Assembly (NCBI GenBank): GCA_903831095.1
Contig: CAIKWD010000029.1
Span: 1-41,940 of the forward strand
Direction of reading: 5' to 3'
Length of the DNA stretch: 41,940 bases
Source of the DNA: Candidatus Staskawiczbacteria bacterium
GTDB taxonomy: Bacteria > Patescibacteriota > Minisyncoccia > Minisyncoccales > Staskawiczbacteraceae
The notes below the pieces were generated by a model. It was not told the DNA's origin. It worked only from the letters and a program-made list of their open reading frames with translations, and made no database searches. A program made the translations under genes and the position numbers. Positions 14,595 to 22,099 of this stretch are shown here, piece after piece. Position 1 is the stretch's first letter, and each line of letters starts with the position of its first letter.

Positions 14595-15869
14595 CTATTT
14601 GAGTAAATCTTTCTTTCTTAACTTTTTGTGGTAGGCAATGGCAAAGCGGTGAGCTTCATCATCTAATTGTAAAATTAAGCTGTAAATTTCCCGGGGCAGA
14701 GACTTTAACGGTATAAAATTATTTCGTCCTTCTATATATAGGTCTTTATTGCGCTTAGCTAAAGAAAATATTTTTATTACTTTAGATTTTAAATTTCCAT
14801 CCTTTGTTTTTATGGCAATATTAAGTTGAGCAATGCCTCCATCTATCAGCATAATTTCTGGGTATGACCATTCTGGGTGTAACAGTCTTCTACTAATGGT
14901 TTCTTCCAACATGGCTATGTCATTTGGTTTTCCCTCTATTTTAATGTGAAATTTGCGGTACAAATTTTTGTCTGGTTTGCCATTTATAAAAACAACCATT
15001 GATCCTGTGGCTGATTTCCCTTGTATATTGGAAACATCATAACATTCAATTCGTGATATTTTTTTATCTAATCCAGCTAAACCCCGCAGTATTTTGTTGG
15101 TCTTTTCCCAGTTGTCATTATCTCCCATATTAGATGGCTCAATTACTCCTGAATGCGACATAACTTGTTGCAAGTTTGAGATTCGGTCGCGTATAATTAC
15201 CGCTTCTTCAAATTTTTTCTCTGCAGAAAGAGCTTTCATTTCTTTTCTAAGCAAATTCAACACTGCTTTGCTCTTTCCCTTAAGTATCAAAATAAGTTTC
15301 TTGATATTTTTTTTATATTCTTTCAAATCTGGGTTTGGTCCAGGGCAAAGTCCAAGGTGGCAATAAGTGCATTTGTTTTTTGAATGTTTGCGCACGCTGT
15401 AGTAGGGGAATACTCTTCTTAAATATCTGAGTGTCATTTTTAAGGCGTTTCCTTCTACAAAAGGGCCAATATATTCTGCGTTTTCCGTTTTTTGATGGGT
15501 TATATAAACAAATGGAGCTTCGCTTTTGGAAACTGCTACATAAAAATAATTTTTGTCGTCTCGCCAAACCACATTAAACCTTGGCTGGTATTTTTTTATA
15601 AGGTTTGCTTCAGTAATCAGCGCTTCTATTTCTGAGTTGGTTTCAAAATATCCAATTTCGCCAACTTTATCTATGTATAAGTAGTCGCGGTAGCTTGGCT
15701 GATTGAAGTGGTTTTTAACCCGGCTTTGGATGTTTATGGCCTTTCCTATATATATGCACTCTGAATTTTTAATTTTTAATTTTAAATTTTTAGTAAAAAA
15801 AGCATATACCCCAGCTTTTTTGGGGAGATTATTTATTTCAGATTTTGGAAGTATCTTAAACCTATCCAT
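14595..15869 (-). CDS. uvrC: UvrC-like excinuclease lacking the C-terminal HhH region
   Basis: UvrC makes the two incisions in nucleotide excision repair. Residues 8-95 are the GIY-YIG nuclease (KKAGVYAFF then CIYIGKAINIQSRVKNHF). A Cys cluster KCTYCHLGLCPG follows near 165-180, a UVR-type helical segment near 200-240, and the RNase H-like nuclease near 270-424 with catalytic Asp in ECYDVSN and LIDGG and His in DDEAHRFA. The protein stops there at 424 residues, without the tandem helix-hairpin-helix domain that normally brings UvrC to about 600. The usual His after the first catalytic Asp block (DISH) is Asn. The ATG at 15869 is chosen; the ORF opens earlier only with TTG. uvrA is in the window; uvrB is not. 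Confidence 0.88.
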   Translation of the reverse strand: MDRFKILPKSEINNLPKKAGVYAFFTKNLKLKIKNSECIYIGKAINIQSRVKNHFNQPSYRDYLYIDKVGEIGYFETNSEIEALITEANLIKKYQPRFNVVWRDDKNYFYVAVSKSEAPFVYITHQKTENAEYIGPFVEGNALKMTLRYLRRVFPYYSVRKHSKNKCTYCHLGLCPGPNPDLKEYKKNIKKLILILKGKSKAVLNLLRKEMKALSAEKKFEEAVIIRDRISNLQQVMSHSGVIEPSNMGDNDNWEKTNKILRGLAGLDKKISRIECYDVSNIQGKSATGSMVVFINGKPDKNLYRKFHIKIEGKPNDIAMLEETISRRLLHPEWSYPEIMLIDGGIAQLNIAIKTKDGNLKSKVIKIFSLAKRNKDLYIEGRNNFIPLKSLPREIYSLILQLDDEAHRFAIAYHKKLRKKDLLK

Positions 15870-15985
15870 AAAAATATAGTACAACAAAACAAGTTAATTT
15901 AAAAGTTATCCACAATTAAGATTTAATTAACTCTTACTTTAATTTACCAAAAGAGTATAATTAAATAATTTATAATATTTAAAAA

Positions 15986-16528
15986 ATGAAAAATAAAAAA
16001 AGTGTCTCGACTTTAGTTGGCATTATTATAATAATTGCAGTTGTTTTTGTATTTTTTGGGGGTGTTTTGGCATATCAAAATTATGCAAAACAAACAATAA
16101 ACAACTTGCCACAGATTGCAAATAATAACCCTCCAAGCCAACCGCCAGTAATTGTTGGGGGAGCATGTTCTTATTATTCAATTAGTGGCAGATGCAAAAT
16201 AGTTTCAATTGCTAAAACACAAGAATCTATTCAACAAAAATCAACAACAGGATATGAAGGGTTTGATGTTAAGTTTTCTTTTATTCCAGATTCCTCAATA
16301 ATTATTCCTGAAAGTGCCAAAAAAATATTGGCATCTCAAAAATCTCCATATTCTTTGCGCCTTACAAATTCGTGGTACCCTGGCCAACTTTATTTGAATA
16401 AGTACAGCATAAAAGAAAACAGCATATTTGGTTGCCAGGAGATGGTAATTTCAAAAGGCACATGTACTCCTTTGTCTTTCAAATTCAGCAATGTAAATTT
16501 GTCAGATTATTTTGAAGTCAAAAATTAA
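15986..16528 (+). CDS. Hypothetical membrane-anchored extracellular protein (180 aa)
   Basis: An N-terminal anchor (LVGIIIIIAVVFVFFGGVLA, about residues 11-30) is followed by a Pro/Asn-rich linker and an external domain with four cysteines. The domain begins GGACSYYSISGRCKIVSIAKT and contains GYEGFDVKFSFIPD. I recognise no enzyme signature; the pattern suggests a small beta-rich, disulfide-bonded surface domain. It opens a co-directional cluster with a small membrane protein, a pilin-like protein and a giant secreted protease, so a surface role is inferred. A TATAAT at 15956-15961 may be its promoter, with a poor -35. Confidence 0.75.
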   Translation: MKNKKSVSTLVGIIIIIAVVFVFFGGVLAYQNYAKQTINNLPQIANNNPPSQPPVIVGGACSYYSISGRCKIVSIAKTQESIQQKSTTGYEGFDVKFSFIPDSSIIIPESAKKILASQKSPYSLRLTNSWYPGQLYLNKYSIKENSIFGCQEMVISKGTCTPLSFKFSNVNLSDYFEVKN

Positions 16529-16548
16529 TTTATTTTTTTAAAATTACA

Positions 16549-16689
16549 ATGGTTTTACCAGCAGTTCAAGCTTCGCAGAATACAGATTTATTATCGAAAA
16601 GTTTTACGGTTGTTTTGATGGTTTCTATTATTGTATTAGTTTTGGCGATAATTTTTTTAATTAAAAATCATAAAAAATTAGACAAATGA
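16549..16689 (+). CDS. Small single-span membrane protein (46 aa)
   Basis: ATG at 16549; the stop TGA overlaps the ATG of the next gene (ATGA, 4-base overlap), which strongly suggests a real, translationally coupled gene. It has a short polar N-terminus (MVLPAVQASQNTDLLSK), one hydrophobic helix (FTVVLMVSIIVLVLAIIFLI) and a basic tail (KNHKKLDK), giving an N-out/C-in topology. It may be a small partner or chaperone of the pilin-like protein or the protease encoded downstream. No family recognised. Confidence 0.65.
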   Translation: MVLPAVQASQNTDLLSKSFTVVLMVSIIVLVLAIIFLIKNHKKLDK

Positions 16690-17270
16690 AAAAAACAAAA
16701 CAAAAAGGTTTTACAATTCTTGAATTGGTAGTTGCTATAGCAATCATAGGAATTCTATCAAGCATTGTCATAATTAATGTTGTCCAATATGAGCAAAAAG
16801 CCAAGGGTGCCTGGGTTATAGGGCAGATAAACCAAATACAGAAAGCCTTGGATATGTATAAAAATCAATATGGGTATTATCCACATCAAAAAGGAGTTGA
16901 TGGGGAAACCGGAATTGATGCCTGTGGTTGTACTATCGATGGGCATAGTGCATGTACAGATGGAACCTTTGTTGAGGCCTTGCAACCATTGGTAGATAAC
17001 GGATTTATCGGAAAAATAAAAGATTTTAGCGAAAGTATTGGAGAGTCATGCGGATCTACTACGTTAGATAAAACTCACTCTTCTTATGCTCCTTTTTTTG
17101 AATATCAAACAAAAGATAGTAGCGATACTTGTGGGGGAGAAATTATGGATTCTACTAACGCGCCTTACTACATACTTATTGGTTCGCCGTTTCCAATTAC
17201 TAATTTAAAAAGTGTAGGTATTGGCGATACTGTTTTGCAATATTATTATTGTGTTCCTGGGTCAAAATAA
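16686..17270 (+). CDS. Type IV pilin-like / GspG-like protein
   Basis: The class III leader is clear: KKTKQKG|FTILELVVAIAIIGILSSIVIINVV, with the prepilin cleavage Gly, the Glu at mature position 5 and the hydrophobic alpha-1 helix. After the helix the sequence resembles major pseudopilins (QIQKALDMYKNQYGYYPHQKGVDG). The C-terminal half has six cysteines, suggesting disulfide-stabilised loops. The 194 residues are typical. In this family such proteins assemble into type IV pili or type II-like pseudopili. No assembly ATPase, platform protein or prepilin peptidase is in the window. It is coupled to the small membrane protein upstream and followed by the giant protease (26 nt gap). Confidence 0.9.
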   Translation: MKKTKQKGFTILELVVAIAIIGILSSIVIINVVQYEQKAKGAWVIGQINQIQKALDMYKNQYGYYPHQKGVDGETGIDACGCTIDGHSACTDGTFVEALQPLVDNGFIGKIKDFSESIGESCGSTTLDKTHSSYAPFFEYQTKDSSDTCGGEIMDSTNAPYYILIGSPFPITNLKSVGIGDTVLQYYYCVPGSK

Positions 17271-17296
17271 ATTATTAAACAAACTCAAATTTTTCT

Positions 17297-20200
17297 ATGA
17301 GTAAATCAATATTTGGGCAAACAAACAGTAAAAATAAGATAGTAATATTGTCAGTAACAATATTGTGTATTACTGTCGTTTCAGCTTTATTCATTCCCAA
17401 CAGCAAACCAGCTCTCTCTGTAGTTTTGCCAAGCGTATCAGCACCCGCACCAACTGTGTCTACAGATACTTTTGCAGATTTGTCTGCTCTTACTCCAGAT
17501 CAAATAGCTGAGCTTGCTCAGTTGAATGATAAAAAGATTACTAGGATAAAACAAAGTAAATCTGTTATTTCTTCTGGGCCAGTTGCTTCTTCTACACCTT
17601 CTGCATCTTCTTCCTCGACTTCTTCTGCACCAATTGCTTCAGATACCTCTGCTGTTTCTGCAGCTTCTGCTACACAAGATGGCATAAATTTGGACAATGC
17701 TTTGGCTAAATACAAAATACCAGCCAGTGTTCAGGCAAAGCTCGACGAAATCAACTCCAAGGATATCAAATGGAAAGCTAACTACAATAGTATTTTTGTA
17801 AAGTCAGATGAGTATAAAAAAAATATATCATCCGGATTAAAACCAAACACAAAAATTACAAATTTATTGCAAAAACAACCGCAGATAAAAGTACCGACAA
17901 AGATTCAAGCTAAAGTACAAAGTTCTAAGTCATCCAAGCTTTTAGCCGGAATTTTAGAATATTTGAGAATGCTAAACCCAGCAAAGCTTTTTGCCGGGTT
18001 ATTAGGATCTTCTCCGCTTTCAGCTGCTCCTGCAGTAGATAATTTTGGAGACACAGTTTTACCAGATTCATTTGATTGGCGAAACGTTGGAGGCAAAAAT
18101 TACATCACTTCTGTAAAAGACCAGAACCCTTGTGGAACTTGTTGGGCATTTGGAGCTATAGCAACTTTAGAAGGAAATATTAATGCATACTACAACGACA
18201 CTACAATTAATTCAGACCTATCAGAACAAGATTTAGTTAGTTGTTATTTACCTACTGCAGGTTGTCTTGGCGGGGGAACTGCGGATCAAATAGGCCAAAT
18301 TTTCAGCAATTATTCAGTAAACACCGGAGTAGTTAAAGAAACTTGCTTTCCTTATACAGAATCAACATCTAACGATACAAAATGTGTCTCAAAGTGTTCC
18401 ACATGGAATACCCAGGTTTGGAAAACAAACTCGTCATACAAAGTTGTTGTAGACCCAAATGCAACTACAAGCGATCCGATAGCAAATATTAATGCCATTA
18501 AGAATGCGATTGTAAATTACGGTCCTGTTGAAGTTGGATTTATTGTTTATTACGACTTCGATTCATACTCTAGCGGAATATATTCTCATACAACTGATGA
18601 TAGAAGAGGATATCACGCAGTTTCAATAGTGGGATACGGTGTTGAAGATGGTTTACCTTATTGGATAGTAAAAAACAGCTGGGGCTCTTCTTGGGGTGAC
18701 AATGGATATTTTAAAATAGCCATGGGTGATTCTATGATTGACCAATGGTTTGCCTTTGCTCCAGGAACTCCAAGCTATCCAACTGCTTATACAAAAAAAT
18801 GTACAGATACTGATAAGGACGGTTATTGTTATTGGGGGACGGGTTCAAAACCATCCACAGGGTGTCCTTTAACTTGTGCATCAGTTACAACTGAAGATTG
18901 TGATGATTCTATTTCTTCTATACACCAAGGATGCGGAGTTGCAGTTCAAAAAACAGGAATGCTCAATATAACTTCAACACCTTCTGGGGCTGATGTTTAT
19001 GTACAGGATGTTGTCAGTGGTAATTGGGTTTTAAGGGGTCAAACTCCGTTGCTTTTTAAAGCAAATATAGGAGTTAGAAATGTAAAAATTACTAAAGATG
19101 ATTATATAGAGAAAATTTTTAGTGCTAATGTTATTGAAGGGAATGAGTTGCCTTTTAATATTACGTTATTAGCTGGCCCTAAAATAACTAATCCCTTAAG
19201 CTTTGATATTTTAAGGGCGGGAGATGTTGTTGATATAATTGGCAATTCTGGAAGTATAGATAGTTCAACAAAATATGAAATCCAATGGTATAATATCGAA
19301 GATTATTTAAACTCGTCCAAAGGTATAACTTTATTAAATAGCGGCTTCTCTGTGATAAATAACGGAAAATTGGCAGAATGGGATACATCTTCTATAGTAG
19401 CGCCCGGGTTTTATTCATTTTATTTAAAATCTATAATTGGTGGGAAAAGTTATTTTTTCAATAGCGGAATAATATATATTGATCCTTCATTAGCAAAAGG
19501 TTGGCCACAAAGGATAGCTTATTCGGTTGATCCAGGGGGTGAATTTGGTACGAATGTAAAAAATACTATTCTAAGTAAAAACACTCCAGGTCCTTATTTT
19601 GCTGATTTAAATTTTTCTTCAACTGCTGGCAGTGGAATTATTTATAGTAAAGATACTCTAGAACCCGTTGTCTCGGATATAAATGGCGACGGTAAAAAAG
19701 AAATAGTGATTTATAAGGGTGGAATTCCGCCTGAAGTTAGTGTGTTTAATTCTGACGGACTTTTGTTGTGGAGTGCAAAAGTACCTAGTGATTATGTAAC
19801 TGTGGGAATTTCTGGAAAAAATCTTCGTATTCCACTTGTTGGAGATATCAATAATGACGGGAAAGATGAAATTGTCGTCTTTAATCCAAATTTTGATGGT
19901 TCAGGATTTATTGATCATTCAATTTTATATGCTTTGAACAGCAATGGTTCTATTCTGTGGAAAACTTATATATATAAAGATTATCATGCCTCTATTTTGA
20001 TGGCAGATTTGGATAATGACGGTAATAAAGAAATAATTGTTAAAGGAGATTATGCAGGCGGTTCTCCAGCAATGACAATAGTCAATGGTAATGGGAATAT
20101 AACATCGCAGTGGGATTTACCGACGCAAAATTGGGCGGGTGATTCTGGTTCTAGCCCTGCTGTTGGGCATTTTGACAATTCAAATAATCTGCAGATTGTA

Positions 20201-21919
20201 TATATATCTCCAAGTCCAAACAATGACGGATCGGATTCCAAAATAAATGAAACAGTAATGTACTTATTTAATAAAGATGGTTCTGTATTGCCTGGATGGC
20301 CAATTTATTTGTCAGCTGGACTTATTAGTTCTTCTCCGGTTGTCGGAGATATAAATAAGGATGGAAAAGATGAAATTGTTGTTGGTTTTACATATTTTGC
20401 TAGCGTATATCCTAATTATAATCTTGGAGGAGTCTATGTGATCGGAAGAGATGGAAAGCTTTTATCTGGATGGCCAGCTAGGCGGGGATTTAGTTACTTG
20501 TCTGCTCCTGCAATTGGAGACGTAAATGGAGATGGATATTTGGAAATTTTTGCTAGTCAAATGGATGATAAAATGTATTTACTTAAATATAATGGCACTG
20601 TAATGTCAGGTTGGCCAAAAGATACAGTTGATATCGATTTGAAAGGATCAATTATGGGAGATGTAAATGCTGATGGAAAATTAGATGTTTTGACAACTGC
20701 AGGAAATGGATTTTGGAATCCACTTGGTAATGGTGGAGTTTATGGTTGGAATATTAATGGGTCAACAATTGCTGGTTTTCCAAAAGTAACAGAATTAAAT
20801 GCTACGGCTTCAGCAACATTGAGTGACTTAGATAACGATGGAAAGACAGAGGTGATAGCAAGTTCTAATATTGATATAGATCAAGGTGGAGCATCTAAAA
20901 ATCGAGGCAGTATTTATGTTTGGAAAACTGATAAAATATACAATCAAGTAAATATGCCTTGGCCAATGTTTATGCATGATCCTCAACATACAGGGTGTTA
21001 TGATTGTAACAGAATGATAGGAATCTGCGGATCAGCCAATGGAGTAAGCGTTACCACAAAACCAGTTGCAAATTTATGTTCATTTGGTGCTGCCACAACT
21101 GTCGCAGGCACCGGACCTTGGACTTGGACTTGTACAGGATTAAACGGAGGAGTTGATGCTTCATGTTCAGCACTGAAAATGGTAAATGGCACTTGTGGTT
21201 CTGTTAACGGAACAGCCGTTACTGTCAAACCAACCACTAACCTTTGTTCAGCAGGCACTGCCACGGTTGTGGCAGGCACAGGCCCATGGACATGGAGTTG
21301 TACTGGGATAAACAGTGGTGCTACAGCCTTCTGTTCTGCCTTAAATTTGATTAATGGCGCTTGTGGTACAGCAGCAACTAGTTATGTTACAACTGCTACA
21401 GCTTATGCAGGAACAATTTGCAAATCAGGAACAGCAATTCCTACAGTTCCATATTTCCCAGGCCAAGGCGGTTCTTCAACCTGGACATGCAACGGAATCA
21501 ACGGAGGAACCAATATCAACTGTACAGCATCCAGAGCTTTCCCTGCATGCAACACAGTTACCATTAGTGGTAAAACATACAAGTTAAGCCCATGCAACCT
21601 TACTGCAACCATGGTTGATGGCCAAGGCGATAAAACCTTCACAACAACCATTGTAGCTACAGGATCATATGGATTCAGTGTTTATGGATATGGAAATGGT
21701 TTTCCAACCTACGGAATTTTAGGTGATTCTAGCGGAGGAGCTTATGGAAACCAGACTTTGAATTTTCACTTTAGTGATTCTATCCTAAATTCCGACGGAA
21801 TCTCTCCAAAAACATACAATGGGTACTTGCCAATACACATATACCAGGGAAGCGAGACTGGAACTGACAACAACTATCTGAATTTTAACATCAACCTTAC
21901 GGTCACTATGAGGCAGTAG
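17297..21919 (+). CDS. Giant secreted papain-family (C1A) protease with PEGA, beta-propeller and Cys-rich repeats (1540 aa)
   Basis: An N-terminal signal/anchor (VILSVTILCITVVSALFI, about 15-33) is followed by a Ser/Ala/Pro-rich stretch and a probable propeptide to about 255. The C1A peptidase starts DSFDWRNVGG. The catalytic Cys is 282 (CGTCWAFGA), His 440 (YHAVSIVGYG) and Asn 460 (KNSWGSSWGDNGYF), so it should be active. A PEGA domain is near 555-620. Seven FG-GAP/VCBS-type blades with Ca2+ loops (DINGDGKKE, DINNDGKDE, DLDNDGNKE and similar) span about 790-1200. Three Cys-paired repeats of about 55 residues (near 1242-1415) each carry a WTC or WSC core. A final beta-rich domain (about 1416-1540) ends the protein. 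There is no visible sortase or other C-terminal anchor. It is the last gene of the surface cluster, with a terminator after it. Proteolysis of host or community proteins is inference. Confidence 0.93.
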   Translation: MSKSIFGQTNSKNKIVILSVTILCITVVSALFIPNSKPALSVVLPSVSAPAPTVSTDTFADLSALTPDQIAELAQLNDKKITRIKQSKSVISSGPVASSTPSASSSSTSSAPIASDTSAVSAASATQDGINLDNALAKYKIPASVQAKLDEINSKDIKWKANYNSIFVKSDEYKKNISSGLKPNTKITNLLQKQPQIKVPTKIQAKVQSSKSSKLLAGILEYLRMLNPAKLFAGLLGSSPLSAAPAVDNFGDTVLPDSFDWRNVGGKNYITSVKDQNPCGTCWAFGAIATLEGNINAYYNDTTINSDLSEQDLVSCYLPTAGCLGGGTADQIGQIFSNYSVNTGVVKETCFPYTESTSNDTKCVSKCSTWNTQVWKTNSSYKVVVDPNATTSDPIANINAIKNAIVNYGPVEVGFIVYYDFDSYSSGIYSHTTDDRRGYHAVSIVGYGVEDGLPYWIVKNSWGSSWGDNGYFKIAMGDSMIDQWFAFAPGTPSYPTAYTKKCTDTDKDGYCYWGTGSKPSTGCPLTCASVTTEDCDDSISSIHQGCGVAVQKTGMLNITSTPSGADVYVQDVVSGNWVLRGQTPLLFKANIGVRNVKITKDDYIEKIFSANVIEGNELPFNITLLAGPKITNPLSFDILRAGDVVDIIGNSGSIDSSTKYEIQWYNIEDYLNSSKGITLLNSGFSVINNGKLAEWDTSSIVAPGFYSFYLKSIIGGKSYFFNSGIIYIDPSLAKGWPQRIAYSVDPGGEFGTNVKNTILSKNTPGPYFADLNFSSTAGSGIIYSKDTLEPVVSDINGDGKKEIVIYKGGIPPEVSVFNSDGLLLWSAKVPSDYVTVGISGKNLRIPLVGDINNDGKDEIVVFNPNFDGSGFIDHSILYALNSNGSILWKTYIYKDYHASILMADLDNDGNKEIIVKGDYAGGSPAMTIVNGNGNITSQWDLPTQNWAGDSGSSPAVGHFDNSNNLQIVYISPSPNNDGSDSKINETVMYLFNKDGSVLPGWPIYLSAGLISSSPVVGDINKDGKDEIVVGFTYFASVYPNYNLGGVYVIGRDGKLLSGWPARRGFSYLSAPAIGDVNGDGYLEIFASQMDDKMYLLKYNGTVMSGWPKDTVDIDLKGSIMGDVNADGKLDVLTTAGNGFWNPLGNGGVYGWNINGSTIAGFPKVTELNATASATLSDLDNDGKTEVIASSNIDIDQGGASKNRGSIYVWKTDKIYNQVNMPWPMFMHDPQHTGCYDCNRMIGICGSANGVSVTTKPVANLCSFGAATTVAGTGPWTWTCTGLNGGVDASCSALKMVNGTCGSVNGTAVTVKPTTNLCSAGTATVVAGTGPWTWSCTGINSGATAFCSALNLINGACGTAATSYVTTATAYAGTICKSGTAIPTVPYFPGQGGSSTWTCNGINGGTNINCTASRAFPACNTVTISGKTYKLSPCNLTATMVDGQGDKTFTTTIVATGSYGFSVYGYGNGFPTYGILGDSSGGAYGNQTLNFHFSDSILNSDGISPKTYNGYLPIHIYQGSETGTDNNYLNFNINLTVTMRQ
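21020..21540 (+). repeat. Three tandem Cys-rich repeats within the protease gene
   Basis: Repeats of about 160-190 nt start near 21020, 21187 and 21352. Each encodes CG(S/T)...C...G(T)...W(T/S)C(T/N)G(I/L)N(G/S)G...C. The first two are close copies (shared VAGTGPWTW); the third is diverged. The encoded modules are probably disulfide-bonded stalk or adhesion units. Confidence 0.8.
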
Positions 21920-21943
21920 GATTTAATATGATAATAAGTAAAG

Positions 21944-21977
21944 CAAAAGCGGGCGGGGGCAACCTTGCCCGCTTTTG
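21944..21977 (+). terminator. Intrinsic terminator after the giant protease gene
   Basis: CAAAAGCGGGC (21944-21954) pairs with GCCCGCTTTTG (21967-21977). The T-run is short (TTTTGTT). It is followed by GCCTGCCGATAGGCGGG, a further small palindrome. Confidence 0.7.
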
Positions 21978-22001
21978 TTATGCCTGCCGATAGGCGGGTA
22001 C

Positions 22002-22030
22002 TTGCACATATATAAATAAAGTTGTATAAT
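22002..22030 (+). promoter_or_regulatory. Promoter of uvrA
   Basis: TTGCAC (22002-22007), exactly 17 bp, perfect TATAAT (22025-22030), with a start near 22037. This places the longer ORF start at 22022 inside the promoter and supports the ATG at 22100 as the real start. Confidence 0.8.
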
Positions 22031-22051
22031 GAAGCACTAAAAAGTTTGTAT

Positions 22052-22083
22052 ATGTCCCCCTACGGGGGATGTCCCGTAGGGAC
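22052..22083. repeat. GC-rich palindrome in the uvrA leader
   Basis: TGTCCCCCTACGGG and CCCGTAGGGACA form a near-perfect inverted repeat (two extra C in the left arm). It lies between the promoter and the uvrA ATG. The CCCTACGGG/CCCGTAGGG words recur in trxA and in the typA terminator. Confidence 0.7.
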
Positions 22084-22099
22084 ACAAAATGAAACTAAG

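Noticed and set aside
15906-15914. Perfect DnaA box TTATCCACA in an AT-rich gap, possible oriC
   Set aside because: Only one box; a 9-mer of this degeneracy is expected about once by chance in a window of this size, and dnaA/dnaN/gyrB are not nearby.
21354-21587. 77-aa Gln-rich plus-strand ORF inside the protease gene
   Set aside because: Out-of-frame shadow of the Cys-rich repeats.
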